The notes beneath the pieces are model-generated. The model did no database searches and was not told where the DNA came from. It saw only the letters and a list, made by a program, of their open reading frames with translations. A program made the position numbers and the translations under genes. Shown piece by piece: positions 26,971-34,450 of a stretch of 64,000 nucleotides of DNA. The first letter of the stretch is position 1. Each line of letters starts with the position of its first letter. This DNA is from Amarobacter sp035326025 (lineage in GTDB: Bacteria > Chloroflexota > Dehalococcoidia > Tepidiformales > Tepidiformaceae), in contig DAOKYT010000005.1 in assembly GCA_035326025.1 (NCBI GenBank), forward strand, positions 13,251 to 77,250, written 5' to 3'.

Positions 26971-27555
26971 GTGAGCGACACTGGCAACCATCCGGATGAC
27001 GCGCTGCTCGAACGGCTGCAGGAAGCCGCTTCGGGTGATGCCGCCGTACGCCAGCTCAGGCGCCGCTACGACCTCTTGCGCGAGGACTACGAACGCCTGC
27101 TCGACCGGCTCGGCGAACTCGAAGACCGCCTGAACGAAGCAGCCGAGCGCGCCACACAGCCCGCGCCAGCCACCACCTTCTCATCCGGTCTGGCGGATGC
27201 GATCGCCGCCCCACTCCTCCGTCTCCGGGACGACTACCTCGCGGCCATCGCGAGCATCCAGTTGGTGGTGACCGGCCTCGAAGGACTTGCATCCGGGTTC
27301 AAGGGCCAGCACACCGCGGCCGGTCGCCCCGAACCTCAGGCCTTCCCTGCCGAGACGCCCGAGCCGGCCCAGCAGCCGCCGCCAAGCGCGCGGCCGGCGC
27401 GCATCCACCTTGATGTCAAGGGCTCCGGCTTCGGTGAGCTCCTCGACTTCCAGGAGCGGCTCTCCCAGCTCGGCGGGGTGGCGCGCGTGTCCATCAACGC
27501 CATCGACAACGAACGCGCCACCCTCGTGGTCGAACTCAAGGCCCCCTCGCGTTAG
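26971..27555 (+). CDS. hypothetical coiled-coil protein with C-terminal ferredoxin-like domain
   Basis: A 194-residue protein of unknown function. Residues ~20-62 form a heptad-rich coiled coil (YDLLREDYERLLDRLGELED), and 75-105 is a mixed helical segment. Residues 115-142 are a Pro/Ala-rich linker, and 144-190 look like a compact beta-alpha-beta-beta domain (RIHLDVKGSGFGELLDFQE; VARVSINAIDNERATLVVEL), similar in pattern to small sensor or oligomerisation domains. The start is GTG at 26971, 42 bases after the regulator gene, so co-transcription is likely. It could be a partner of the atypical regulator; this is inference. Confidence 0.65.
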   Translation: MSDTGNHPDDALLERLQEAASGDAAVRQLRRRYDLLREDYERLLDRLGELEDRLNEAAERATQPAPATTFSSGLADAIAAPLLRLRDDYLAAIASIQLVVTGLEGLASGFKGQHTAAGRPEPQAFPAETPEPAQQPPPSARPARIHLDVKGSGFGELLDFQERLSQLGGVARVSINAIDNERATLVVELKAPSR

Positions 27556-27585
27556 CGCTCCGGCGCGGTCCAGACCCGAAGCCTG

Positions 27586-27591
27586 TAGACT
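27586..27591 (+). promoter_or_regulatory. -10 box placed for a leaderless mRNA (SDR gene)
   Basis: TAGACT ends 8 bases before the ATG at 27600, with no Shine-Dalgarno between. This fits a leaderless transcript. Confidence 0.5.
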
Positions 27592-27599
27592 CCCGCCGC

Positions 27600-28598
27600 A
27601 TGAAGCTTCTGGTACTCGGCGGAACGGTCTTCCTCGGGCGTCACATCGCGCGGATGGCACTCGATCGCGGGCACCAGGTCACCCTCTTCAACCGCGGCCA
27701 GACCAACCCGGGGCTCTTCCCTACCGCCGAAGAAATCCACGGCGACCGTGCCAACGGCCTCGATGCCCTCGACGGGCGCTCGTGGGACGCCGTGATCGAT
27801 ACCTCGGGCTACGTCCCCCGGATCGTCCGGATGTCCGCGGAGGCTCTCTCCGAACGGTGCGCGCACTACACCTTCATCTCATCAATCTCGGTGTACCGCA
27901 GCCTGGCGCGGCCGGGCGCCACCGAGGACGAGCCCGCCGGCACGTTGGACGATCCTTCGGTCGAGGACGTCACGGGCGAAAGCTACGGCCCGTTGAAGGC
28001 GTTGTGTGAGGATGCCGTGCGAAGCGCCTTTCCCGGCGACTCGCTCATCGTCCGCCCGGGTCTGATCGTCGGCCCCGATGACCCGACCGACCGCTTCACC
28101 TACTGGACCGTACGTGTTGCCCGCGGCGGCGAGGTGCTGGCGCCGGTCGGCCCCGAGGTACCGGTCCAGGTCATCGACGTGCGGGACCTTGCCTCGTGGA
28201 CCCTCGACCTCGCCGAACGACGAGTGACCGGGACCTTCCACGCGACCGGACTGCCCGGCTCGGTCACGCTCGGAGCGCTGCTGGAGGCCAGCCGCGCGGC
28301 TTCCGGCTCGAATGGGCGGATCACCTGGGTCGACGAACCGTTCCTGCTCGAACGGAAGGTCCAGCCGTGGAGCGACCTCCCGCTCTGGGTCGGTTCCGCG
28401 CCGGAGATGGCCGGGTTCAGCGCCGTGGACGTGTCCCGAGCCGTCGCGGCCGGGCTACGGTTCCGGCCGATCGAGGAAACCGTCGGCGATACGCTCGCCT
28501 GGCACGCTCAGCGCGGTTCGGAGGCTCCCCTGCGAGCCGGGTTGGCAATGGCACGTGAGCAGCAGCTCCTGGCCGAATGGCACGCGAGGACGCACTGA
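27600..28598 (+). CDS. NAD-dependent epimerase/dehydratase (extended SDR, CSP41-like)
   Basis: A 332-residue Rossmann protein. Residues 3-15 read LLVLGGTVFLGRH (GxxGxxG variant GGTxFLG), followed by a basic FNRGQTN loop. A Ser in FISSISVY and YGPLK near residue 128 supply the Ser-Tyr-Lys set. The family includes sugar-nucleotide epimerases and RNA-binding CSP41-like proteins, and members with this GGTxFLG start are often annotated as NAD-dependent epimerase of unknown substrate. It is separated from the coiled-coil gene by 44 bases containing its own -10 box. The 193 bases after it (to 28791) hold nothing recognisable. Confidence 0.82.
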   Translation: MKLLVLGGTVFLGRHIARMALDRGHQVTLFNRGQTNPGLFPTAEEIHGDRANGLDALDGRSWDAVIDTSGYVPRIVRMSAEALSERCAHYTFISSISVYRSLARPGATEDEPAGTLDDPSVEDVTGESYGPLKALCEDAVRSAFPGDSLIVRPGLIVGPDDPTDRFTYWTVRVARGGEVLAPVGPEVPVQVIDVRDLASWTLDLAERRVTGTFHATGLPGSVTLGALLEASRAASGSNGRITWVDEPFLLERKVQPWSDLPLWVGSAPEMAGFSAVDVSRAVAAGLRFRPIEETVGDTLAWHAQRGSEAPLRAGLAMAREQQLLAEWHARTH

Positions 28599-28791
28599 AG
28601 GAAACGGGAGTGGACATCGCTGAACCCAACGCGGCATGGCCGCGCGCCTCGTCCGGCCACGACACCGCGGGACCTCCTCCAGAGCTTCCATCCCAGGGAC
28701 CCGCACCGGGAAGGCCAGGCGCCGGCCGGGATGCGCCGGCACGCTGGACCTGCACACTTCACTCCCGCATGGCCCGCCCTGGCTCCGAGGC

Positions 28792-29922
28792 TCAGCGGAC
28801 AGTCCGGAAGAACTCGACGATCTCTTCCCGGAGGAGATCGGGTTGTTCGAGCGCGGCGAAGTGCCCGCCTCGTGGCAGCTCCGTCCACCGCGTGACGGTG
28901 AAGCGCTGCTCGGCCCAGTTCCTCGGCACGCGCCAGGGTTCCTTCGGGAACACGGCAACGCCCGTGGGCACCTCGACCTTCGGGTACATGAAGGCTCCTG
29001 GATCACGCCGCGCCTCGTAGTAGATGCGCGCGGCGCTGGCCACGCTGTTCGGCGCCCAGTAGAACATCAGGTTGGTCAACAGGACGTCCTTCGGGAAGGT
29101 CGCCTCGACGTTGCCCGGGTGGTCGCTCCACGCGTGAAACTTTTCGACCACCCACGCCGCCAGCCCGGCCGGGGAGTCGGCCTGCGCCACCGTGAGGGAA
29201 TCGGGCTTGGTGGATTGCACGTTGCTGTAGCCTGTCTCGGCCGCCTGGAACGCATCGCGGGCCGCGATGGCCGCGCGGTCTGCTTCCGCTGGCTGCGCCG
29301 GTGGGGGGGCAACCACGAAGTTCAGGTGCACGCCCGCGACATGATCGCCGTAGGCCGATGCCATCTTCGCGCTGATGATACCGCCCCAATCGCCGCCCTG
29401 GACCCCGTAGCGCGGGTAGCCAAGTTCACGGGTCATGAGCGTATCGAAGGCGGCGGCGATGCGGCTGATTCCCCAGCCCCGCTCTCGCGGCGCACCCCCG
29501 AACCCGAATCCGGGCAGCGCGGGGATCACCAGGTCGAACGCGTCTTCCGGGCGGCCGCCATGCGCCGCTGGATCCGTGAGCTGATCGATGAGGAAGGAGA
29601 ACTCGAAGATTGAGCCGGGCCAGCCATGGATCAGCAGCAATGGAAACGGCGCCGGCCCCTTGCCTCTGATGTGCCAAAAGTGGATGTCCACCCCATCGAC
29701 TTCGCAGAGGAACCCCGGGTGCCGGTTCAGGTGGCCTTCATGCAACCGCCAGTCATAGCCGGAGCGCCAGTACTCGCAAAGCTCGCGAATGTACGTAACG
29801 TTCGCACCATAATCCCAGCCGGCATCCGCGATCTGTGCGGGCCAACGGGTGCGGCCGAGTCGCTGGCGGAGGTCGTCGAGGACGGCATCGGGGACGTGGA
29901 TGGCAAATGGTCGGGGAGGCAT
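28792..29922 (-). CDS. epoxide hydrolase (alpha/beta hydrolase with EHN domain)
   Basis: A 376-residue enzyme of the microsomal-type epoxide hydrolase family. The N-terminal EHN segment (about 1-105) is followed by the oxyanion motif HGWPGS (99-104), nucleophile Asp178 in QGGDWGG, an acid residue before the lid and the base His in PRGGHFAALEQP. A Tyr in IYYEARRDP is a likely ring-opening Tyr. It would open epoxides by an ester intermediate; the substrate is unknown. The ATG at 29922 follows TATCAT by 6 bases, a leaderless arrangement. It is divergent to tRNA-Phe. Confidence 0.9.
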   Translation of the reverse strand: MPPRPFAIHVPDAVLDDLRQRLGRTRWPAQIADAGWDYGANVTYIRELCEYWRSGYDWRLHEGHLNRHPGFLCEVDGVDIHFWHIRGKGPAPFPLLLIHGWPGSIFEFSFLIDQLTDPAAHGGRPEDAFDLVIPALPGFGFGGAPRERGWGISRIAAAFDTLMTRELGYPRYGVQGGDWGGIISAKMASAYGDHVAGVHLNFVVAPPPAQPAEADRAAIAARDAFQAAETGYSNVQSTKPDSLTVAQADSPAGLAAWVVEKFHAWSDHPGNVEATFPKDVLLTNLMFYWAPNSVASAARIYYEARRDPGAFMYPKVEVPTGVAVFPKEPWRVPRNWAEQRFTVTRWTELPRGGHFAALEQPDLLREEIVEFFRTVR

Positions 29923-29928
29923 TGGCGC

Positions 29929-29934
29929 ATGATA
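29929..29934 (-). promoter_or_regulatory. -10 box placed for a leaderless mRNA (epoxide hydrolase)
   Basis: Reading leftward TATCAT is followed by six bases (GCGCCA) and the ATG at 29922. No Shine-Dalgarno fits. Confidence 0.5.
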
Positions 29935-29966
29935 CCCAGCGGTGCGGCGCCGTCCAGCGCTTCGCC

Positions 29967-29996
29967 TTGACCCACCACGGGGCCCGAACCTAGGAT
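29967..29996 (+). promoter_or_regulatory. promoter of tRNA-Phe
   Basis: TTGACC (29967-29972), an 18-base spacer and TAGGAT (29991-29996) end 11 bases before the tRNA. This is the best-formed -35/-10 pair in the region. Confidence 0.6.
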
Positions 29997-30007
29997 GAGA
30001 GTTCCGT

Positions 30008-30083
30008 GCTGAGGTAGCTCAGTTGGTAGAGCACGGCACTGAAAATGCCGGTGTCCCCAGTTCGACCCTGGGCCTCAGCACCA
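30008..30083 (+). tRNA. tRNA-Phe (anticodon GAA)
   Basis: A 76-base cloverleaf with 3' CCA encoded. Acceptor arms are GCTGAGG and CCTCAGC, the D arm is GCTC...GAGC, the anticodon stem CGGCA/TGCCG encloses the loop CTGAAAA (GAA), and the T arm is CCCAG-TTCGACC-CTGGG. All stems pair perfectly. A promoter lies upstream and a terminator hairpin follows 13 bases downstream. The gene also appears to have served as an integration site (see the integrase remnant downstream). Confidence 0.98.
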
Positions 30084-30096
30084 CGGAACTGAATCA

Positions 30097-30124
30097 GAGC
30101 TCGACAATAATGTCGGGCTCTTTC
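30097..30124 (+). terminator. intrinsic terminator of tRNA-Phe
   Basis: GAGCTCGACA, loop ATAA, TGTCGGGCTC (one G-T pair), followed by TTTCTG. It is a compact ten-base-pair stem with a short U-run directly after the tRNA. Confidence 0.7.
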
Positions 30125-30189
30125 TGTTCGTGGGGCGGGGTGACGACAATGGTGACGACAACTGACGCCAGCGCAGAAGGGATGGCCCC

Positions 30190-30690
30190 ATGACTGACGA
30201 CACCACGGCCGGCGGAGTGGGCAGTCCCCTGGCCCTTGATCGGCTCACCTGGAGCCGGCTCAATCATCTTCAGGTGGGGCGTTATGCAGAGTATCTGGTG
30301 AAGATGGAGTTCACCCTCTACGGATTTCAAGTCTATTCGGCGGAGGTCGATGACCGAGGCGTCGACTTCGTCTGCCGCAAAGACAAGGGGCCGTTCTTCG
30401 AGGTGCAGGTGAAGTCCGTGAGAGGACTCCAGTATGTGTTCTTCCCGAAGCAGCACTTCGAGCCGGCGGACAGCCTTGTGGCAGCGGTGGTGCTGTTCTT
30501 CGACGGGGAGGAGCCCAGGCTGTTTCTGGTTCCTTCGGTGGCCTGGCGAGAGCCGGACCGCCTCCTTGTCGAACATGACTATGGCGGATTGAAAAGCAGG
30601 CCCGAGTACGGACTGAACGTCTCCAAGCGGAACATGCCGCTGCTGGAGCGCTTCGACTTCGGAGAGACGGTCGCCCGGCTAACGGGCTAG
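30190..30690 (+). CDS. PD-(D/E)xK nuclease-fold protein (DUF4365-like)
   Basis: A 166-residue protein whose first 80 residues carry a restriction-endonuclease-like core. Glu34 lies in the helix GRYAEYLVKMEF, Asp59 in DDRGVDFVC, and Glu71-x-Gln73-x-Lys75 in FFEVQVKSVR. This D-ExQxK set is typical of DUF4365/Holliday-resolvase-like nuclease folds seen in defence and mobile-element genes. The codon mix and GC are lower than in flanking genes. It sits between tRNA-Phe and an integrase remnant, so it is probably cargo of an integrated element. Target and partners are unknown; it could be an orphan restriction or repair nuclease. Confidence 0.7.
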   Translation: MTDDTTAGGVGSPLALDRLTWSRLNHLQVGRYAEYLVKMEFTLYGFQVYSAEVDDRGVDFVCRKDKGPFFEVQVKSVRGLQYVFFPKQHFEPADSLVAAVVLFFDGEEPRLFLVPSVAWREPDRLLVEHDYGGLKSRPEYGLNVSKRNMPLLERFDFGETVARLTG

Positions 30691-30890
30691 TTTCCGGCGG
30701 TGCCGAAGAGGCGATCCGTGGCCTCCGCGACGGAATCCTGCATGGCCGGGGTGACGTGTGAGTAGACGTCCATGGTGGTTGCGATGGTTGAGTGGCCCGG
30801 AGTCGCCTGGACAGCCTTGATGGCCACGCCCTGCTCGATCAGGAGGGTGGGAGCCCGTGGGACGAAGGCCGCTTCCGTTGCGGCACAACC
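30687..30890 (-). pseudogene. tyrosine recombinase (phage-type integrase), C-terminal remnant with frameshift
   Basis: Reading leftward, the last ~55 residues match the end of phage-type integrases: TLLIEQGVAIKAVQATPGHS, then TIATTMDVYSHVTPAMQ with the nucleophile Tyr in DVYSHV. The preceding box II (LRHTHA) is only recognisable in the +1 frame as GLRPTGS near 30855-30870, so a single-base indel and substitutions have destroyed the His/Arg region. The N-terminal ~85% is missing. Its 3' end overlaps the nuclease stop by 4 bases. With tRNA-Phe 600 bases away this is a scar of an integrative element. Confidence 0.75.
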
Positions 30891-31139
30891 CAAATCATCC
30901 GGGAACACGACCAGGCGGTCCGGCCCAGTGGAGGGATGCGCGCACGCGGCTACCGCTACCTCACCGTGCAGGTGTGTGATTGCGACGCGGAGTACGCGGC
31001 TGCGCTTTCCCGTGGCGCCCACCATGGCCGCGCACCCATAACTCCCGGGGTCGCGGACCGGACTGCGTTCGTCCGCGACCCCGATGGGAACTGGCTGGAG
31101 ATCGCGCAGCGCGCCCCATCGACCCGACCGGCGCGCTGA
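30880..31139 (+). pseudogene. VOC/glyoxalase-family gene, 3' fragment
   Basis: The + strand frame from about 30882 encodes the C-terminal half of a glyoxalase-like protein: ARGYRYLTVQVCDCDAEYAA, then TAFVRDPDGNWLEIAQR with the family's terminal Glu ligand. No N-terminal half or sensible start precedes it; the frame instead runs into the reverse of the integrase fragment. The two remnants meet at about 30880-30890, as if an insertion followed by deletion joined them. It is probably non-functional. Confidence 0.65.
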
Positions 31140-31142
31140 AGC

Positions 31143-33314
31143 CTACTGGTCGACCGGCGCGAAGGTCCGGAGGTAGTTGACCAGGTGCCAGATCTGCTCC
31201 TCGGTCAGTCCCGCATCCTTCCAGGCGATCATCGCCGTGCCGGGGAGTCCATTGGCGATGAAGTTGTACAGCTGGCCATCGGGATGCTGCGGCACATGCA
31301 CCGAGAGATCGAGCGGATAGGGGTTCAGGTCGAGGCCCGGCGGCGGGACGCCCGTCCGGCCGTGGCACGACAGGCAGTTCTGTTCGTACAACGTCCGCCC
31401 GGCGGCAAGGGAATTCGCGTCGGGGAACACCGGGTTCACCGGGAGCGAGGCATCGGGCTCGTGCGCGTGTACAGCAAAGAGGAGGAGCAACCCGAAGGCG
31501 AACCCGGACATCGCCAGGCCGTTCGCCGCCCAGCCCGCCTCCTTCCCGAGACCACCACGGATCGGGCCACGGAACAGGGCGAACCCGAACCCGGCCAACA
31601 CGAACACGAGCCCGCCAAACTGGTTCCAGGTGAGCCCCGGCGTGGGCTTTGCCCATGCGCCCGACGAGACCGCGCCAGCGACAGGCAGCCCCGCGGGCCG
31701 GACATCGAAAAATCCACGCACGTCGTCCACGTCGGGGCGGCGTACCTCGACCTCCACTCGCCAGCGGCCCTCCAGCGTCATGAACGGCCCCTGCCCGAGG
31801 TAGGCACCGTCGCCCGAGCGCGAGAGTGTCAGCGTCGAGGCACCGATCGCCTCGTCCTCCTGGTAGCGGAAGGTGAGGCGTACGCGGTCGGCCGGAGCCG
31901 GGGCGCCCGCGCTATCGAAAAGCTCGACGCGGTAGGTGTTCAGTCCCGTCTGGTTGGGGTCGATCGCCAGGCGAATCTGCAGCTCCCCGAATGTTGCTTG
32001 CTGGTCGAACGGCGTTCGGTCGGGCTCGAGCGTAACCGACCGGGAGGCGGTGGTCTGCGTCAGTGCCGACGCGGCCAGGAAGACGCCGAGACCAAGGCCC
32101 ACCTCGGCGACGGCGAAATAGCGAAACCGCCACGGCTCGCCGGGGCTGCCGGCGGCGAGCCGCGCCCTTCCCCGCCTGGCGTTGTAGGCGGCGACCGCGA
32201 GCAACGGCACCACCAGGCACAGCTTCACGAGCAGCGTCACGCCGTAACGCGTGTCGACGAGCTTGGCTCCCGAGTCGACCTGGATGAAAGCCGCCAGGAA
32301 GCCCGTGGCAAGCAGGATGAACACCATGCTCGAAGCCAGCAGCGAAAACCGCCCCATCAATGCGCGCCAACGGTCCTGGCGACGCCCCACCCGCGCGGAG
32401 ACGGCGAGTCCGAGCACCGCGCCAATCCATGCCAGCGCAGCCACTCCGTGGAGAAAATCGAAGCCGCGCGCCCAGGCGCTCCCGGGCACCGCGGCGGCGT
32501 GGCTGGTCGCCGTGAATGCCCAGAGGTAGAGAGCCACCGCCCCCAGCAACCCGGCCGACACTCCGCGGGAGAGGGCGCCCGCGAATACAACGAGCGCGCC
32601 CATGATGAGGACCAGGCCCATCCTGGCGAGCCAGTAACCGCCGCTCTGCGTTTCGAAGAGGACTTCACCGGCCGGTACACCGCGGTAGGCCTCGCGGATC
32701 GTCGCCAGGTTCAGGAGCGTCGCGATGGCGAGGACCGCCACCCCCGCGGCCGTGGTTCGCGCGAGGGCGCGCCGGGTTCCGCCGGGGGCCTCGGCCCAGA
32801 GCAGGGAAATCACCGCGCCGGCCACCACCATCGCCAGCCCGAGGAGCGAGAGCGCCCGCACGGCTATCCCATCGGCGCGAGGGGTTTCGGCGTTCCCGCT
32901 CGAAAGCCCGGCCACCGTGTTCACCACATCCGGCACCGAACCATCGGGATTGAGCACGGTGAAGGGGAAGGAGCCCTTGAGCGCGTGCCCATCGACCCGT
33001 GAGACGTTGCTCCAGAGCACGTTGTAGATGCCCGGCCCGATGACCGGGAGTTCGACCTGCATGGTGAGGCCAGATACCCGCGCCGGCGGCGTTTCGACCA
33101 CCTGGCCGCGAGCATCCAGCACCTGGACGGAGCTCGACCGTGCGTCGATCGGCTCGGTGAATTGCAGCGTGACCCGGGCGGGGGCGCGCTGAAGGAACGC
33201 GTTTGGGCCAGGGTCGGAACTGCGCAGGGCCGCGTGCGCGGATGACGCCTGTGGCTGAGAGAGCGCGAGCGTGGCGCCCGCGAGGACCAGGAGCAGGGCC
33301 GCGAGGAGCCTCAC
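31143..33314 (-). CDS. CopC-CopD-YtkA-like-cytochrome c fusion protein (copper transport/oxidation)
   Basis: A 723-residue multidomain membrane protein. Residues 1-26 are a signal peptide; residues 27-125 are a CopC domain with an N-terminal His27 after the predicted cleavage site and Asp108/His110 in RVDGHALKG, the CopC Cu(II) ligands. Residues ~145-400 are a CopD domain with about eight transmembrane helices. Residues ~405-520 resemble the YtkA/FixH-like beta domain of YcnJ, followed by two more helices (~550-615). Residues ~625-723 are a class I cytochrome c domain with Cys647-x-x-Cys650-His651 and a Met ligand near 695 (GTAMIAW). The CopC-CopD-YtkA part imports or handles copper; the added haem domain suggests redox coupling or delivery to respiratory oxidase. 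ATG overlaps the upstream CopC-like gene by 4 bases. Confidence 0.88.
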   Translation of the reverse strand: MRLLAALLLVLAGATLALSQPQASSAHAALRSSDPGPNAFLQRAPARVTLQFTEPIDARSSSVQVLDARGQVVETPPARVSGLTMQVELPVIGPGIYNVLWSNVSRVDGHALKGSFPFTVLNPDGSVPDVVNTVAGLSSGNAETPRADGIAVRALSLLGLAMVVAGAVISLLWAEAPGGTRRALARTTAAGVAVLAIATLLNLATIREAYRGVPAGEVLFETQSGGYWLARMGLVLIMGALVVFAGALSRGVSAGLLGAVALYLWAFTATSHAAAVPGSAWARGFDFLHGVAALAWIGAVLGLAVSARVGRRQDRWRALMGRFSLLASSMVFILLATGFLAAFIQVDSGAKLVDTRYGVTLLVKLCLVVPLLAVAAYNARRGRARLAAGSPGEPWRFRYFAVAEVGLGLGVFLAASALTQTTASRSVTLEPDRTPFDQQATFGELQIRLAIDPNQTGLNTYRVELFDSAGAPAPADRVRLTFRYQEDEAIGASTLTLSRSGDGAYLGQGPFMTLEGRWRVEVEVRRPDVDDVRGFFDVRPAGLPVAGAVSSGAWAKPTPGLTWNQFGGLVFVLAGFGFALFRGPIRGGLGKEAGWAANGLAMSGFAFGLLLLFAVHAHEPDASLPVNPVFPDANSLAAGRTLYEQNCLSCHGRTGVPPPGLDLNPYPLDLSVHVPQHPDGQLYNFIANGLPGTAMIAWKDAGLTEEQIWHLVNYLRTFAPVDQ

Positions 33315-33892
33315 GGCCGCTTTTGCACCAGGAGGAACGTCCCGCCCGCGCCCACGACGAGCATGCCCACGCCAACAGCCGCCACCAGGACCCAGGTCAC
33401 GCCGCCATCGCCGCCGGTGGCATCGAGTGCCGGGGACGGCCCGCCCGCGCCGCCCACGGCGGGCTCGCCGCCGGCCAGGTCCTCGCGAAGCACCTCCTTG
33501 CCGGGGCTGGGGGCCGCGGCAGGGTCGTAGGTAAAGGTGGTCTCGCCGCGCGCGTCATCGCCGTCCTCGGAGCTCAGTGTCTTCCAGCGCACGGTGTATG
33601 TTCCCGGCGCAAGGCCGGTGGGCAGGGGCACGCTGAGGCGAGCGCGGTTCGCGTTGTCGATAACGGCCGCGACGGACGTCACCTCGTTGCCCCCGGCGTC
33701 GATGACGTCGATGTCATTCGCCCCCGGCTGGCGGGCCAGCTCCTGGCTCATCTCGAAGATGACCTCGGTGGGGCGTTCGGCGAGCACCGCGCCATCTCCG
33801 GGCGTGACCTTCACTGGTTCGGCATGCGCCGCGACGGAAGCCGCCGCGGAGAAGGCAAGCAGGAACGCGGCCGCCGCCGCCAGGACTCTCAT
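33311..33892 (-). CDS. membrane-anchored CopC-like copper resistance protein
   Basis: A 193-residue exported protein: signal peptide 1-22, CopC beta-sandwich 23-125, a Gly/Ala/Pro-rich linker, a transmembrane helix around 165-187 and a short basic tail. His23 (AAHAEPVKVTPGDG) would be the N-terminal Cu(II) ligand, but the usual DGHxxRG is DGDDARG, so the second His is missing and binding may be altered. It is first in a two-gene operon with the CopCD-cytochrome fusion (ATGA overlap). TAGACT lies six bases before the ATG. Confidence 0.85.
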   Translation of the reverse strand: MRVLAAAAAFLLAFSAAASVAAHAEPVKVTPGDGAVLAERPTEVIFEMSQELARQPGANDIDVIDAGGNEVTSVAAVIDNANRARLSVPLPTGLAPGTYTVRWKTLSSEDGDDARGETTFTYDPAAAPSPGKEVLREDLAGGEPAVGGAGGPSPALDATGGDGGVTWVLVAAVGVGMLVVGAGGTFLLVQKRP

Positions 33893-33898
33893 GTCCCC

Positions 33899-33925
33899 AG
33901 TCTAGCCGGGGGGCCGGGTGCGGCA
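33899..33925 (-). promoter_or_regulatory. promoter of the CopC/CopD operon, leaderless arrangement
   Basis: Reading leftward: TTGCCG (about 33926-33921), a 16-base GC-rich spacer, then TAGACT (33904-33899), six bases (GGGGAC) and the ATG at 33892. Upstream at 33950-33965 is the inverted repeat CCGGTT-cgta-AACCGG, a possible operator. Confidence 0.5.
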
Positions 33926-34163
33926 ACGCTGCCCCGCCCGCGACCCTTACCGGTTCGTAAACCGGCCTCAGTCGCCCGGCGTCACGAGTCCCAGGTAACG
34001 GTCGCGGTCAGCGGCGGTGGCAGGCCGGTGTGTCTTCGCGGCATCATCGCGCCGCGCTGCAATCGGCGCATCCGGCCCGGGCACCGGGCTCGCGGCGACA
34101 GGCCGAATCGTGCCTTCCCCGGCGGACCCATATAATCGAACGAGACGCCCCCAGGAGCCTTGC
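33926..34163. other. divergent intergenic region between copper operon and isomerase-like gene
   Basis: It contains the inverted repeat at 33950-33965 and, on the + strand, a perfect TATAAT at 34131-34136. Both strands have open frames here, but they overlap the promoters and show no family match, so no gene is called. Confidence 0.4.
34131..34136 (+). promoter_or_regulatory. consensus -10 box before the isomerase-like gene
   Basis: A perfect TATAAT is followed by AGGAG (34153-34157) and ATG at 34164. No convincing -35 is seen upstream. Confidence 0.5.
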
Positions 34164-34448
34164 ATGCTATTTTCCGTCCGCCTCGTTTCCCGCCAGCCAC
34201 ACGACATGTCGCCCGAAGCCTGGCAGACGGTGGTCGCCGAGCAGCTCCGCGCTGTGAAGGCGCAGTTCGACCAGGGGAAGATCCGGACGATCTACCGCGA
34301 GACCGGCCTCGGCGTGCTGGCGATTTATGATGCCGCCGACGCCCGCGAAATGGACCAGCTCGTCGCGGCCCTCCCGATGGCGCGCTACTTCGCCCAAACG
34401 GAAGTCCACGCGCTCTGGGACATGGCGCCAAGCCTCCAGGGGATGTAG
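34164..34448 (+). CDS. muconolactone isomerase-like small protein
   Basis: A 94-residue ferredoxin-like (dimeric alpha/beta barrel) protein. The pattern MLFSVRLV, then a helix with WQTVVAEQLRAVKAQFDQGKI, then VLAIYDAADAREMDQLVAALPMARYF matches the muconolactone delta-isomerase-like family, members of which act in beta-ketoadipate degradation or have unassigned roles. AGGAG six bases upstream supports the start. It leads an apparent operon with a flavin reductase and a monooxygenase-fold gene. Confidence 0.75.
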   Translation: MLFSVRLVSRQPHDMSPEAWQTVVAEQLRAVKAQFDQGKIRTIYRETGLGVLAIYDAADAREMDQLVAALPMARYFAQTEVHALWDMAPSLQGM

Positions 34449-34450
34449 TC

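Noticed and set aside
33968..34207. Minus-strand 79-codon frame upstream of the copper operon
   Set aside because: It covers the plus-strand promoter and the start of the isomerase-like gene and shows no family features.
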